Shown: piece by piece, positions 17,353-24,807 of the stretch
Layout of the letters: each line of letters opens with the position of its first letter
Position numbering within the stretch: the stretch's first letter is position 1
Source of the DNA: Lutraria lutraria
Lineage: Eukaryota > Mollusca > Bivalvia > Venerida > Mactridae
Length of the DNA stretch: 64,000 bases
Assembly (NCBI GenBank): GCA_964023205.1
Contig: OZ026840.1
Coordinates: forward strand, 30,668,199 to 30,732,198
Reading direction: 5' to 3'
Program-made: the position numbers and the translations under genes
Notes under the pieces: generated by a model
The model's database searches: none
What the model saw: the letters and a program-made list of their open reading frames with translations, nothing else
What the model was told of the DNA's origin: nothing

Positions 17353-17703
17353 ATGAGCGATCCTAAAATGAACCAAGTTGAAGAGAACCGAGATCAAACT
17401 TTGATGTATTCATTAAAGAAGAAAATTAAAGAGCTTAACAACTTAGCGGATCAGCTCTGTGGACAGAAAAATGTAACATGGGATCATATCAAGTGTTATC
17501 GTTGTGGAAAGAAAGGACATTATTCTACAAGCTGTACGGAACCCTTCAACAATGAATGCTTTTATTGCCATGAACAAGGACATTTCATCGCAGACTGTCC
17601 TAAGAAACAAGGTGAACAGGTCGATCTACAGGACGCAGAACAGAGTAAGAAAAAACGTAAATACAAAAAGAATCCAACAAAAACTGTGAGTGACTTTGTG
17701 TAA
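17353..17703 (+). CDS. Zinc-knuckle (CCHC) protein of the Polinton
   Basis: 116 residues. Two perfect CCHC zinc knuckles (CYRCGKKGHYSTSC and CFYCHEQGHFIADC, about residues 48-83) as in retroviral nucleocapsid and CNBP proteins, which bind single-stranded nucleic acid. A helical N-terminus precedes them and a Lys-rich tail (KKKRKYKKN) follows. It is divergently transcribed from polB with its own TATA box 34 bp before the ATG, suggesting co-expression with replication. An AATAAA at 17832-17837 follows. Its function in the element is unknown; a nucleic-acid chaperone is an inference from the fold. Confidence 0.8.
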   Translation: MSDPKMNQVEENRDQTLMYSLKKKIKELNNLADQLCGQKNVTWDHIKCYRCGKKGHYSTSCTEPFNNECFYCHEQGHFIADCPKKQGEQVDLQDAEQSKKKRKYKKNPTKTVSDFV

Positions 17704-17831
17704 TCCAGACAATGTGTTGGACAATGTGTTGGACAATGTGTTGGACAATTGTGTATAGACTTAAATTGGAGACTAAGTGAGTTGTATTGTGTTGTACTTT
17801 GTTGTACTTTGTTACTCAGAATGTTTTCAAA

Positions 17832-17837
17832 AATAAA
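17832..17837 (+). terminator. Poly(A) signal of the zinc-knuckle gene
   Basis: AATAAA 129 nt after the stop at 17703, preceded by tandem short repeats (ACAATGTGTTGG, three copies at about 17709-17746). Confidence 0.5.
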
Positions 17838-17902
17838 ATGATAGACAATGTAATATGCTTTTGTCTTTGCTTGAGAAACAAAACGAATCTAACACATATG
17901 GT

Positions 17903-17918
17903 GGCCCTTATAAGGGCC
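17903..17918 (-). terminator. Histone-type 3' stem-loop, variant loop
   Basis: On the minus strand GGCCCTTATAAGGGCC, preceded by CAAC and followed by ACCA, about 10 nt after the stop codon at 17929. The stem is the standard 6 bp; the loop is TATA instead of TTTC but keeps T at positions 1 and 3, as in the UNUN rule for histone loops. A CAAGCAAAGA block lies further downstream (about 35 nt). Confidence 0.65.
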
Positions 17919-17928
17919 GTTGGGTAAT

Positions 17929-18156
17929 TCATTGCATTTCTGCAAGAAATAGGTATCGCCAATAGTTGGCTCTCAAATCCTCATCATAAAAGATGGCAAG
18001 GTCAGGGTATAAATTACCCATCTTGATATCCATCTTGACAACACAAGTATCTTGAAATTCAGACAAGTCTGGGTACAAATTACCCATCTTGACCACCCAA
18101 ACATCTTCTTGTAACTCATCAGGTTCATCAGAAGAACTTTTCAAGCAGTTGCCCAT
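17929..18156 (-). CDS. Small putatively lipidated protein with two LYPDL late-domain motifs
   Basis: 75 residues from the ATG at 18156. The N-terminus MGNCLKSSS has Gly2 and Cys4, a layout typical of myristoylated and palmitoylated proteins, although residue 6 is Lys so it does not fully match the strict myristoylation pattern. The phrase KMGNLYPDL occurs twice (residues 23-31 and 45-53). YPDL fits the YPxL late-domain motif by which several enveloped viruses recruit ALIX/ESCRT for budding. The protein is otherwise acidic. The gene is divergent from the coiled-coil gene at 18333 across a CCAAT-rich region and ends in a histone-type stem-loop. Membrane or egress function is inference. Confidence 0.65.
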   Translation of the reverse strand: MGNCLKSSSDEPDELQEDVWVVKMGNLYPDLSEFQDTCVVKMDIKMGNLYPDLAIFYDEDLRANYWRYLFLAEMQ

Positions 18157-18216
18157 GTTGAATCATGAAACATAAATGAGCTATGGAACACGAAAAAAAC
18201 ACTGACCTAGAACAGA

Positions 18217-18269
18217 CCAATGAAATGCCAGTAAAATAGACCAATGAAATACCGTTAAAATGGACCAAT
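18217..18269. promoter_or_regulatory. Three CCAAT boxes at 24-bp spacing
   Basis: CCAAT at 18217-18221, 18241-18245 and 18265-18269, exactly 24 bp apart, in the gap between the divergent genes ending at 18156 and starting at 18333. The unit is GACCAATGAAATNCC. Regular CCAAT arrays are typical NF-Y promoters. Confidence 0.55.
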
Positions 18270-18332
18270 CAGAGTCCTTGTATCATAGTCAGTGAGTGAC
18301 CTTACCTTGATCTAATTTCATTCTGTATCAAG

Positions 18333-18656
18333 ATGTCACAGCGTACAGTCAATATTATCAAAAGAAAATATGCTGCCTTAGGGCGGTATATTGAACAACT
18401 AGAAATGCAGTTAGAAGAGCTGCGGTTGGAGGTCAAGACCCTGAGAGAGGGAAAGCAGTTTGCAGAGGAGGTGGAGGTCTGCTCTGGGGAAGAGGACTGG
18501 GGGGATACCCCTCAAGAATCAACCCCAGAGAACTGGGAAGATGAACTGGTAGAGGTTCCGTCGAACCTCTACCAACCCACACCGGACCCCAAGGATGTCC
18601 AGAAATGGGACAAGTGGTGTCCCGCTTGTATGGGGAGATGCGGTCAACGCCATTAA
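18333..18656 (+). CDS. Coiled-coil protein with C-terminal Cys motif
   Basis: 107 residues, not recognised. The N-terminal 40 residues form a leucine-rich coiled coil (YIEQLEMQLEELRLEVKTL). The middle is acidic, with Gly, Trp and Glu. The end WCPACMGRCGQRH could bind zinc. The layout (coil, acidic or polar middle, C-terminal Cys cluster) resembles the protein at 3545-4042, although sequence similarity is not evident. The gene ends in two histone-type stem-loops and no AATAAA. Confidence 0.65.
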   Translation: MSQRTVNIIKRKYAALGRYIEQLEMQLEELRLEVKTLREGKQFAEEVEVCSGEEDWGDTPQESTPENWEDELVEVPSNLYQPTPDPKDVQKWDKWCPACMGRCGQRH

Positions 18657-18675
18657 TCCCCATACAAGCACCAAC

Positions 18676-18713
18676 GGTCCTTTTCAGGACCACCAACGGC
18701 CCTTTTCAGGGCC
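18676..18713 (+). terminator. Tandem histone-type 3' stem-loops
   Basis: GGTCCTTTTCAGGACC (18676-18691) and GGCCCTTTTCAGGGCC (18698-18713), starting about 20 nt after the stop at 18656. The first is followed by ACCA. CAGAAAGAA (18726-18734) lies 13 nt after the second, at the position of a histone downstream element. Confidence 0.85.
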
Positions 18714-18799
18714 CCCCATACAATTCAGAAAGAATCACTCTCATATTGTCAATATTATCATACTTTACTATTTACTACTATATTTACATTCCTATTTGA

Positions 18800-18827
18800 T
18801 GACGTCAAATCATGACGTCATTTATAA
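18800..18827 (+). promoter_or_regulatory. Pair of CRE palindromes next to a TATA-like box
   Basis: TGACGTCA at 18800-18807 and 18813-18820, followed by TTTATAAAC. A GGGTAAGTG splice-donor-like site lies about 35 bp further on. No open frame follows for 800 bp, so the product, if any, would be a spliced leader exon or a non-coding transcript crossing the tandem array. Confidence 0.4.
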
Positions 18828-18905
18828 ACTTAATATGCTGGTGCGTAGACGGTGTGGGGTAAGTGTACGTTATTTTTTCTATAAACATTATAACATTTTT
18901 TCCTA

Positions 18906-19447
18906 CAAAGTGCTGTGATAGTATGATGTGTACAATCATTTTCAACAAATGTATGCAAAGTGCTGTGATTGTATGATGTATTTTCTACAAAGTGCTGTGA
19001 TAGTATATATTAAGTGTACAGTATTCAAATTGCTGTGATAGTATATATTAAGTGTACAGTGTTCAAATTGCTGTGATAGTATATATTAAGTGTACAGTGT
19101 TCAAATTGCTGTGATAGTATGATGTACAGTCTGCAAATTGCTGTGATAGTATATATTAAGTGTACAGTGTTCAAATTGCTGTGATAGTATGATGTACAGT
19201 CTGCAAATTGCTGTGATAGTATAATGTGTACAGTATTCAAATTGCTGTGATAGTATGATGTACAGTCTGCAAATTGCTGTGATAGTATATATTAAGTGTA
19301 CAGTGTTCAAATTGCTGTGATAGTATGATGTACAGTCTGCAAATTGCTGTGATAGTATAATGTGTACAGTATTCAAATTGCTGTGATAGTATGATGTGTA
19401 CAAAGTATTCCCACAAATGTATTCAAAGTGCTGTGATTGTATGATGT
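18906..19447. repeat. Tandem array inside the Polinton, core GCTGTGATAGTAT
   Basis: About 15 copies of a 13-bp core with alternating spacers, giving units of roughly 32 to 40 bp. The two main unit types are a CTGCAAATTGCTGTGATAG form with a short spacer and a TTCAAATTGCTGTGATAG form followed by ATTAAGTGTACAGTG. Many units contain TGTACA. It lies between the coiled-coil gene and the QP-rich gene. No coding frame is credible. It might be an origin, enhancer or silencing target. Confidence 0.75.
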
Positions 19448-19599
19448 GTACAAAGTAGACCTAACCTTGAAGTGTCACAATTGACCTTGACGTATCAAAC
19501 ACTGCTACAAAAAAAAACTTGAAGTGTTACACTTATTTAAAAAAAAAAACAAAAAAAACTTGAAGTGTCACACAAAGACAAAAAAAAACTTCTCACAAT

Positions 19600-19649
19600 T
19601 GACCTTGACCTAATAGAACACTGGCGCGTGCAGGCAAAAAGTATAAATA
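19600..19649 (+). promoter_or_regulatory. Promoter of the QP-rich gene: DR0 site plus TATA
   Basis: TGACCTTGACCT (19600-19611) is a perfect AGGTCAAGGTCA direct repeat on the minus strand. TATAAATA is at 19642-19649, 36 bp before the ATG at 19685. A second TGACCTTGA is at 19482-19490. Runs of A followed by CTTGAAGTGT are repeated between them. Confidence 0.65.
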
Positions 19650-19684
19650 CCCCCGGCGCAGACACTATTTTTTCATTATCTAGC

Positions 19685-20401
19685 ATGGAGTCCTTCAACA
19701 TGCCATACGATATATTGAGAGAAGCACTAGAATCATCTGAGTTGATAGACCCGAATGCGGGTATGCATTACAACCAGCCGAAGTACAACCAGCCAAAGTA
19801 CGGTCAACTACAGTATAGGCAGCCACAGTACAGTCAATACAGTCAACCACTATACAGCCAATACAGTCAACAGTCCATGGTAGATGTACAGCCTATGGTA
19901 GATGTACAGCCGATACAACCCATGGTAGATGTACAGCCTATGGTAGATGTACAGCCGATACAACCCCCTATGGCGAATACACAGCCTATGGTAGATGTAC
20001 AACCCACTATGACGAATACACAACCCCCTATGACGAATACACAGCCCCCTATGGCGAAAACACAGTCTAATACAACGGGTGATGCAAAGCCTACAACGGG
20101 ATTGTCTGTTCTACAAGGTATCAGGGAAGAAATGGTACAGATGAATCAAGTGATGCAAGAGATGGTCAGACTCATGAAGAATCAAGAAGTACGGTTTAAG
20201 CCACAAGAAATGATTGTACCTGTACAGTTTATGTATGATTCAAAGAAACGAAAGCATGAGCATGAGAAAAAGAAACCGGAGCATGACAAAAAGAAACCGG
20301 AGCATGACAAAAAGAAACCGGAGATGACAGAAACGAAGAAACGAAAACATGACCTTGAGAAACAACCTCGGGGCAAGTATGGTAAAGAAATAAAGAAATG
20401 A
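19685..20401 (+). CDS. QP-rich repetitive protein with basic tail
   Basis: 238 residues from the ATG at 19685, chosen because the TATA box is 36 bp upstream; the frame is open earlier but that lies before the promoter. Order: short N-terminus, Tyr/Gln/Pro repeats (YNQPKYNQPKY, YSQYSQP), MVDVQP repeats and TQPPM repeats (residues 30-135), a predicted helix (VLQGIREEMVQMNQVMQEMV), then KKKPEHD repeats and Lys-rich tail. It is largely disordered, as in transcription-regulator or phase-separating proteins. No family is recognised. It ends in three histone-type stem-loops of the right TIR. Confidence 0.65.
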   Translation: MESFNMPYDILREALESSELIDPNAGMHYNQPKYNQPKYGQLQYRQPQYSQYSQPLYSQYSQQSMVDVQPMVDVQPIQPMVDVQPMVDVQPIQPPMANTQPMVDVQPTMTNTQPPMTNTQPPMAKTQSNTTGDAKPTTGLSVLQGIREEMVQMNQVMQEMVRLMKNQEVRFKPQEMIVPVQFMYDSKKRKHEHEKKKPEHDKKKPEHDKKKPEMTETKKRKHDLEKQPRGKYGKEIKK

Positions 20402-20434
20402 AGATCCGACTAACAGCTACCAACCATGACCAAC

Positions 20435-20501
20435 GGCCCTTTTCAGGGCCACCAACCACCAACGACCCTTTTCAGGGCCACCAACGGCCCTTTTCAGGGC
20501 C
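20435..20501 (+). terminator. Triple histone-type 3' stem-loops, right TIR
   Basis: GGCCCTTTTCAGGGCC at 20435-20450 and 20486-20501, and GACCCTTTTCAGGGCC (one stem mismatch) at 20464-20479, all in plus orientation, preceded by CAAC and followed by ACCA. The first begins 33 nt after the stop at 20401. CGAAAGAAAATTCTC (20514-20528) follows the last stem after 12 nt, mirroring the left TIR. Confidence 0.85.
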
Positions 20502-20770
20502 ACCATGTCTTTTCGAAAGAAAATTCTCTCATTGTCTAAGTCTATACACACACAGAACATTCCTAAAATTATTTTGAAAATATTGATTTCCAATTTGTCA
20601 CAATTTGTCCTCATTTGTCACAATTTGTCCCCATTTGTCACAATTTTGTAAAACTTCTGGTACCGACCTTAATCTATTTACTCTATATTCTATATGGTAC
20701 CAGGAGGTATGGGTACCAGAAGGCATTGGTACCAGAAGGCATTGGTACCAGGGTATCGCCTTATACTACT
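20460..20770. repeat. Polinton right terminal inverted repeat
   Basis: Inverse match of 3226-3536, ending CCTTATACTACT at 20770. It contains two stem-loops, the purine block, the TTTGTCACAATTTGTCC repeats and the 16-bp GGTACC array in mirror order. Transcripts leaving either end of the element therefore meet the same 3'-end signal. Confidence 0.9.
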
Positions 20771-20776
20771 TGTGGT
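20771..20776. repeat. Right target-site duplication TGTGGT
   Basis: Perfect copy of 3220-3225 directly after the right terminus. Confidence 0.95.
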
Positions 20777-21273
20777 ATTACCCGGAATCAATAAATATTA
20801 AAGCATTCGTCGATATATTTAAATTACGAATAAAAGATCTATATGTAAATAAGTGGCGTATAAGCGCGAATGTGTCACCGCAAATGATGATTTACAAGGA
20901 ACTCAACTTGTCATTCCAAAGAGCACAATATCTTAGAATACTGCAAAATAAGAAATATAGAAACGTAATGTCAAAAATAAGACTCTCTTCTCATCAATTA
21001 TTAAGTGAAACTGGTCGACATTTGAATATTCCTAGGAATGAAAGACTGTGTAATTATTGCACTTTATTAGATGTAGAAGATATTTTTCATTTTGTTTTTA
21101 TTTGCCCTTTGTACAGTCAACTTAGAAATAGTTTTATTCCCAGATTCTATCGAACTAAACCGAATATGCACAAATTGTTATTATTATTAAATGAAACAAA
21201 TAAAAATATCCTTAATAAATTATGTATTTTTTGCATTAAATCTTTTAAATTAAGAAATGAACAAAATATATGA
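20777..21273 (+). pseudogene. LINE ORF2-type protein, C-terminal part after the Polinton
   Basis: The frame that continues the LINE protein once one copy of the duplication and the Polinton are ignored. It has the C-terminal block of such proteins: LSSHQLLSETGR, RNERLCNYC, VEDIFHFVFICPLYSQLR, then the stop at 21273. It lacks its own start. The exact register across the 6-bp duplication shows the LINE frame was open when the Polinton inserted. Confidence 0.9.
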
Positions 21274-21543
21274 TGTACTTAAGATGTATGTATGATTCAC
21301 TTATAATATTATGATAACAACATTCTCACTTTACTTTACTGTATATTTATAACTGACTCTACTTAGTTTAAATTCTCACATTTTTCCCATTATACTTGTA
21401 CTGAATTACTATTTATTAAGTTCTTACATTTATTGTAAAAGCATGTTTGCATAATTGTATGTATATATATGTATATGTTATGACGATGAGCTGTCATGCT
21501 CAAGTCTTAATAAAGTTTCTGTTCTGTTCTGTTCTGTTCTGTT
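21274..21543 (+). other. LINE 3' UTR and TTCTG tail
   Basis: AT-rich tail ending AATAAAGTTTCTG followed by about five TTCTG units. Another insertion in the window (ending at 44008) ends in the same way, supporting a LINE 3' end. Confidence 0.7.
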
Positions 21544-23673
21544 CAAATTAAAATACCAATTTATTATTATTATTGAAAGTGCCGTTTTAACTTTTTAAAA
21601 GTCCCAAGAGATTTACTAATACAGTTCTACTAGGACAGTAACCAATAAATATCTAAATTTAAAGACAGATAGATAAATCTTTATTTTTGATTTATGCCGA
21701 TGGCTCATCATCACAATAAATATATAGACATACATGATATTGTACGTAAACAGTGAATGAGTAAGACCAACAAACAATCCCTGATTCTCGCGCACACACT
21801 CGCACATACATACCCCAACACCCTTAAACTATCAAATAGCTAAATTTAAAGACATTTGACAGCTCCTATTTAAGTGACCCCAAAAACAACAGGAGGTCTA
21901 TTCTCTTGATTGTTTTATTGCCCCTTATCTGTCTAATCCTGTCTGGTCACGGTCAGCTTAGTGTCTGGTTAAAAGATTTATAGTGATAATTAGTTTATGA
22001 AAAACTTTTGTTGTATTTATAAGCATATAAAACAAATTATATTGAATACTGATATTATTTTTTCAGAGTTTCCAATATCTTGTTTGCCTTACTTAGCACA
22101 GTCATTAGAGATCGCGTTCCAACAACGACTTGTATCTGGTCGGGAAATAAGAATCACTATGTCAGTTTTGCTTGTCCCCGAGCTGTGTAAAAACATGCAT
22201 TTTTTAGAAATGCGAAAGTTGAAAAATTAACCGTGCCCGTAGAAAAACTCAACATATTTTGTTCAGTCGAACGATTGAATTTTTGAATTATATATTCATA
22301 TATATAATTATTTCCTTTAGTAGTTCGAAACAGGGATGCTATATATCCCTGTGTGAAATGGATATATATACACGTATAGAACTATGTTCTGTAAGGTGTT
22401 TGATTCCGAAAAATCAAAAGATATTACTGCTGTAATATTTCATCTAATAGTATAATTTTATGTACTTTCCTTGACCTTCTGTAAAGTCATTAAATTGGAA
22501 TCAAACAACAACAGTTTACTGCTGGTTTGTTAATGTTATTCACATCAATATTCATTTATTCATTTAAAGATCAACATTAAAATATGTAATAATGTATTTT
22601 AAAAAACAAAAATATGACATTTTTCTTTTAATTATTGTGTTGAAGACCATGATCCTTCACCCTCGTGAGAAAAATAATACTCTCAAATTCCCAAAAACTC
22701 AGATCGCACAAAAAACGACCAGGAGATATAGATCTCGGTTTAACACTAAATAATCCATATTCGATAAGGTTAACTTGCTAAAATCAATACTGACAACTTA
22801 TTGTTTTTTTTTTTGGCGTAAAGGGAAACAACTAGTTTATCACACAGGTAAAAAAATCAATAACGACAGGAGTTGTCTTTTCATAGGGAAATAGCGTCAA
22901 TGTTCCGCATGATCGTAGAAAAATTAAGACCACACCAACTTATAGCGAGTCTGCAACTGTTTAATGTGTACTTCTTGTGGTTGTAAAATTTGTAAAGTAA
23001 AAATGTACGAAAACGTATTATTATGCGGTCGAAATTAAGTTATATACCGTTCTTGACCAACATTTTACCTTTATTGGAAATTAGTATACTGTAGATTTGA
23101 CTAAATACGTAATTTATTTAGCTGACCAAACATTAACATTTTAAGACGCGACCTAATTTGACTGCTCTTGCGATAAGTTGTGTTCACGGGGCAATTTAGG
23201 AATTTCATAAAATTATACTTTTGGTTTCAACAGTATAAATAACATCAATGAAACTTCGCGACTGTCGTTTTAAAGACATTTCTTGTTACTTCTCACAAGG
23301 GATGTTGCTTTGGAGAGATGTACTGTATTTAGTACTTAACCCATTATTTAATTGATGAAATGTTCAAGAATGGTGTAGGTTGATATCAAATTATTGACAT
23401 TGTGAATAATGATTTTTGAGATACCGCATTCATTTGTTTACAAAAAATAGATCTACTTTTAGCTCATCATGTGTAATATAATTGTTACCTGATTTACAAA
23501 CCAATCTAATCATGGGAATAGATTTCCAATGATTGATGTATGTATTAAGCCGTTAAGCAATAGAAGAAAAATAGGTAAACACTAAGATACAAATGTAGAT
23601 CTATGACTGGGTATATATTGTGAAGGTCTTTTTAAATGAAAGTTATATTGGTTTGGTCTTTCTTTTGTTGCAG
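21544..23673. other. Non-coding DNA before the sulfotransferase exon
   Basis: No convincing exon. It holds a LINE-like tail on the minus strand (about 21655-21720, ATCT repeats next to TTTATTTTTG) and a MITE remnant (about 23297-23338, GATGTTGCTTTGGAGAG). The upstream exon or exons of the sulfotransferase, with its membrane anchor, may lie here but I cannot find them. Confidence 0.4.
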
Positions 23674-24807
23674 GCAAAATTCATTGGCCCGAACCTTTAC
23701 AAGGAGTCGATCGAAGATGTTGCCAGTACATTGACAAATACTACAACTCATGAATTTGACGATTTTATCGCACAAGAGCAATATATGGAAGACAGGCTGA
23801 AGACAATTCAAGAAAAATGCCAAAAGTTTTCTCAAATGCCAGAATGGGAAGATTTAAAGCCTCACGGAACTGTGATAAATTATGACAAACTACACTATTG
23901 CTTAGTGCCTAAGGTTGGTTGTACGTACTGGAAAAGAATCTTCCTGTTCTTAAGCGGCCATTATCCTAGGGATTTAAATATTCGGAGACCTTCAGACATT
24001 AACAGATTTTTCATTCATAACTCCAAGCCTAGAAATATTACAACATTCGTAATCAATGATAAGTTAAAAGCAGTAAACGTATCAAACGAAGCATTTATGT
24101 TCGCTCGCGATCCATATTCCAGACTTTGGTCAGCATATATAGACAAATTTCTTTTGCCCGATTTCTGGGTGCAGGGATGGCCAGTAGGGCGTAACGAATC
24201 ACGTTGTCTAAGTGATTTGACTTTTGATGAGTTTCTCACATCTATAACTGAGATTTGGCCCAATCGTTTAGATAGCCATTGGGAACCTGTCTACAAAATG
24301 TGTAACCCATGTTATTCAAAATTTGCCGTGATTGGTAAAATGGAGAGCTTCGCGAAGGATGCTGATTTTGTTTTAAAGAAATTTGATATTCATTTAGATA
24401 TGCATGTCACAAAGCGCGAAATGGTTCTTGAAGAGATAAAAACATTGGCTGAATATAATTTTCGCATTGAGCGACCTAAATTCAAACTGAGAAAGGATTG
24501 CTTCTTCAAAATGGACGTTGCTTACAGACTTTGGAAAGCATTTCAATACAACGGTTACATAGATCGCCATACTCATTTTCCAATTAAAGAATTTGAAGAT
24601 TCTAATTTCAATGAACATCCAACTGAGGCATTCGTAGAAATTGCGACAAAGACAATTGATAATCAAACTAAGGATGTCAAGTCACAAAAACGAAGTATGA
24701 TGCTTGAAGCATATGGTGCAATTCCTCAAGATGTGTTGGATAAAATAGCAAATATCTATAAATATGACTTTGAATTGTTTGGTTATGATAAGGAATTATT
24801 CAAATGA
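23674..24807 (+). CDS. Carbohydrate sulfotransferase family, terminal exon
   Basis: Golgi sulfotransferase (CHST8-14/HNK-1 ST-like, Sulfotransfer_2) that moves sulfate from PAPS to glycans. A pyrimidine tract and CAG at 23671-23673 make 23674 the exon start in phase 0; the ATG at 23620 lies before the acceptor and is probably intronic. The PAPS-binding 5'-phosphosulfate loop reads LVPKVGCTYWKRI and the 3'-phosphate site RDPYSRLWSAY. Conserved MCNPCYSKFAVIGKMES follows. The C-terminus LFGYDKELFK is typical. The N-terminal cytoplasmic tail and transmembrane anchor are missing and must be in an upstream exon. About 378 residues are encoded here without interruption. Confidence 0.85.
   Translation, partial: AKFIGPNLYKESIEDVASTLTNTTTHEFDDFIAQEQYMEDRLKTIQEKCQKFSQMPEWEDLKPHGTVINYDKLHYCLVPKVGCTYWKRIFLFLSGHYPRDLNIRRPSDINRFFIHNSKPRNITTFVINDKLKAVNVSNEAFMFARDPYSRLWSAYIDKFLLPDFWVQGWPVGRNESRCLSDLTFDEFLTSITEIWPNRLDSHWEPVYKMCNPCYSKFAVIGKMESFAKDADFVLKKFDIHLDMHVTKREMVLEEIKTLAEYNFRIERPKFKLRKDCFFKMDVAYRLWKAFQYNGYIDRHTHFPIKEFEDSNFNEHPTEAFVEIATKTIDNQTKDVKSQKRSMMLEAYGAIPQDVLDKIANIYKYDFELFGYDKELFK

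Larger units (their letters stand above)
3226..20770. mobile_element. Maverick/Polinton DNA transposon (virus-like), full length
   Basis: Self-synthesising virus-like transposon of 17,545 bp. Both ends read AGTAGTATAAGGCGATACC inward as an inverted repeat, matching the AGT...ACT termini typical of Polintons, with TGTGGT duplicated outside. It encodes the diagnostic set: protein-primed polB, rve integrase, adenain-like protease, HerA/FtsK-type packaging ATPase, double jelly-roll major capsid and a minor capsid protein. Core genes run right to left on the minus strand. An accessory block with genes on both strands occupies 17.2-20.4 kb. Three coding lesions are present (near 5033, 6832-6838 and 15924). 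The TIRs are near identical and the duplication is perfect, so insertion is probably young. It sits inside a LINE reading frame. Confidence 0.97.

Noticed and set aside
19025..19403. Minus-strand frames across the Polinton tandem array
   Set aside because: Repeat-derived, no promoter or homology.
23620..23673. ATG at 23620 as the sulfotransferase start
   Set aside because: A strong acceptor (TTTCTTTTGTTGCAG) lies after it and residues before it lack a membrane anchor or conservation.
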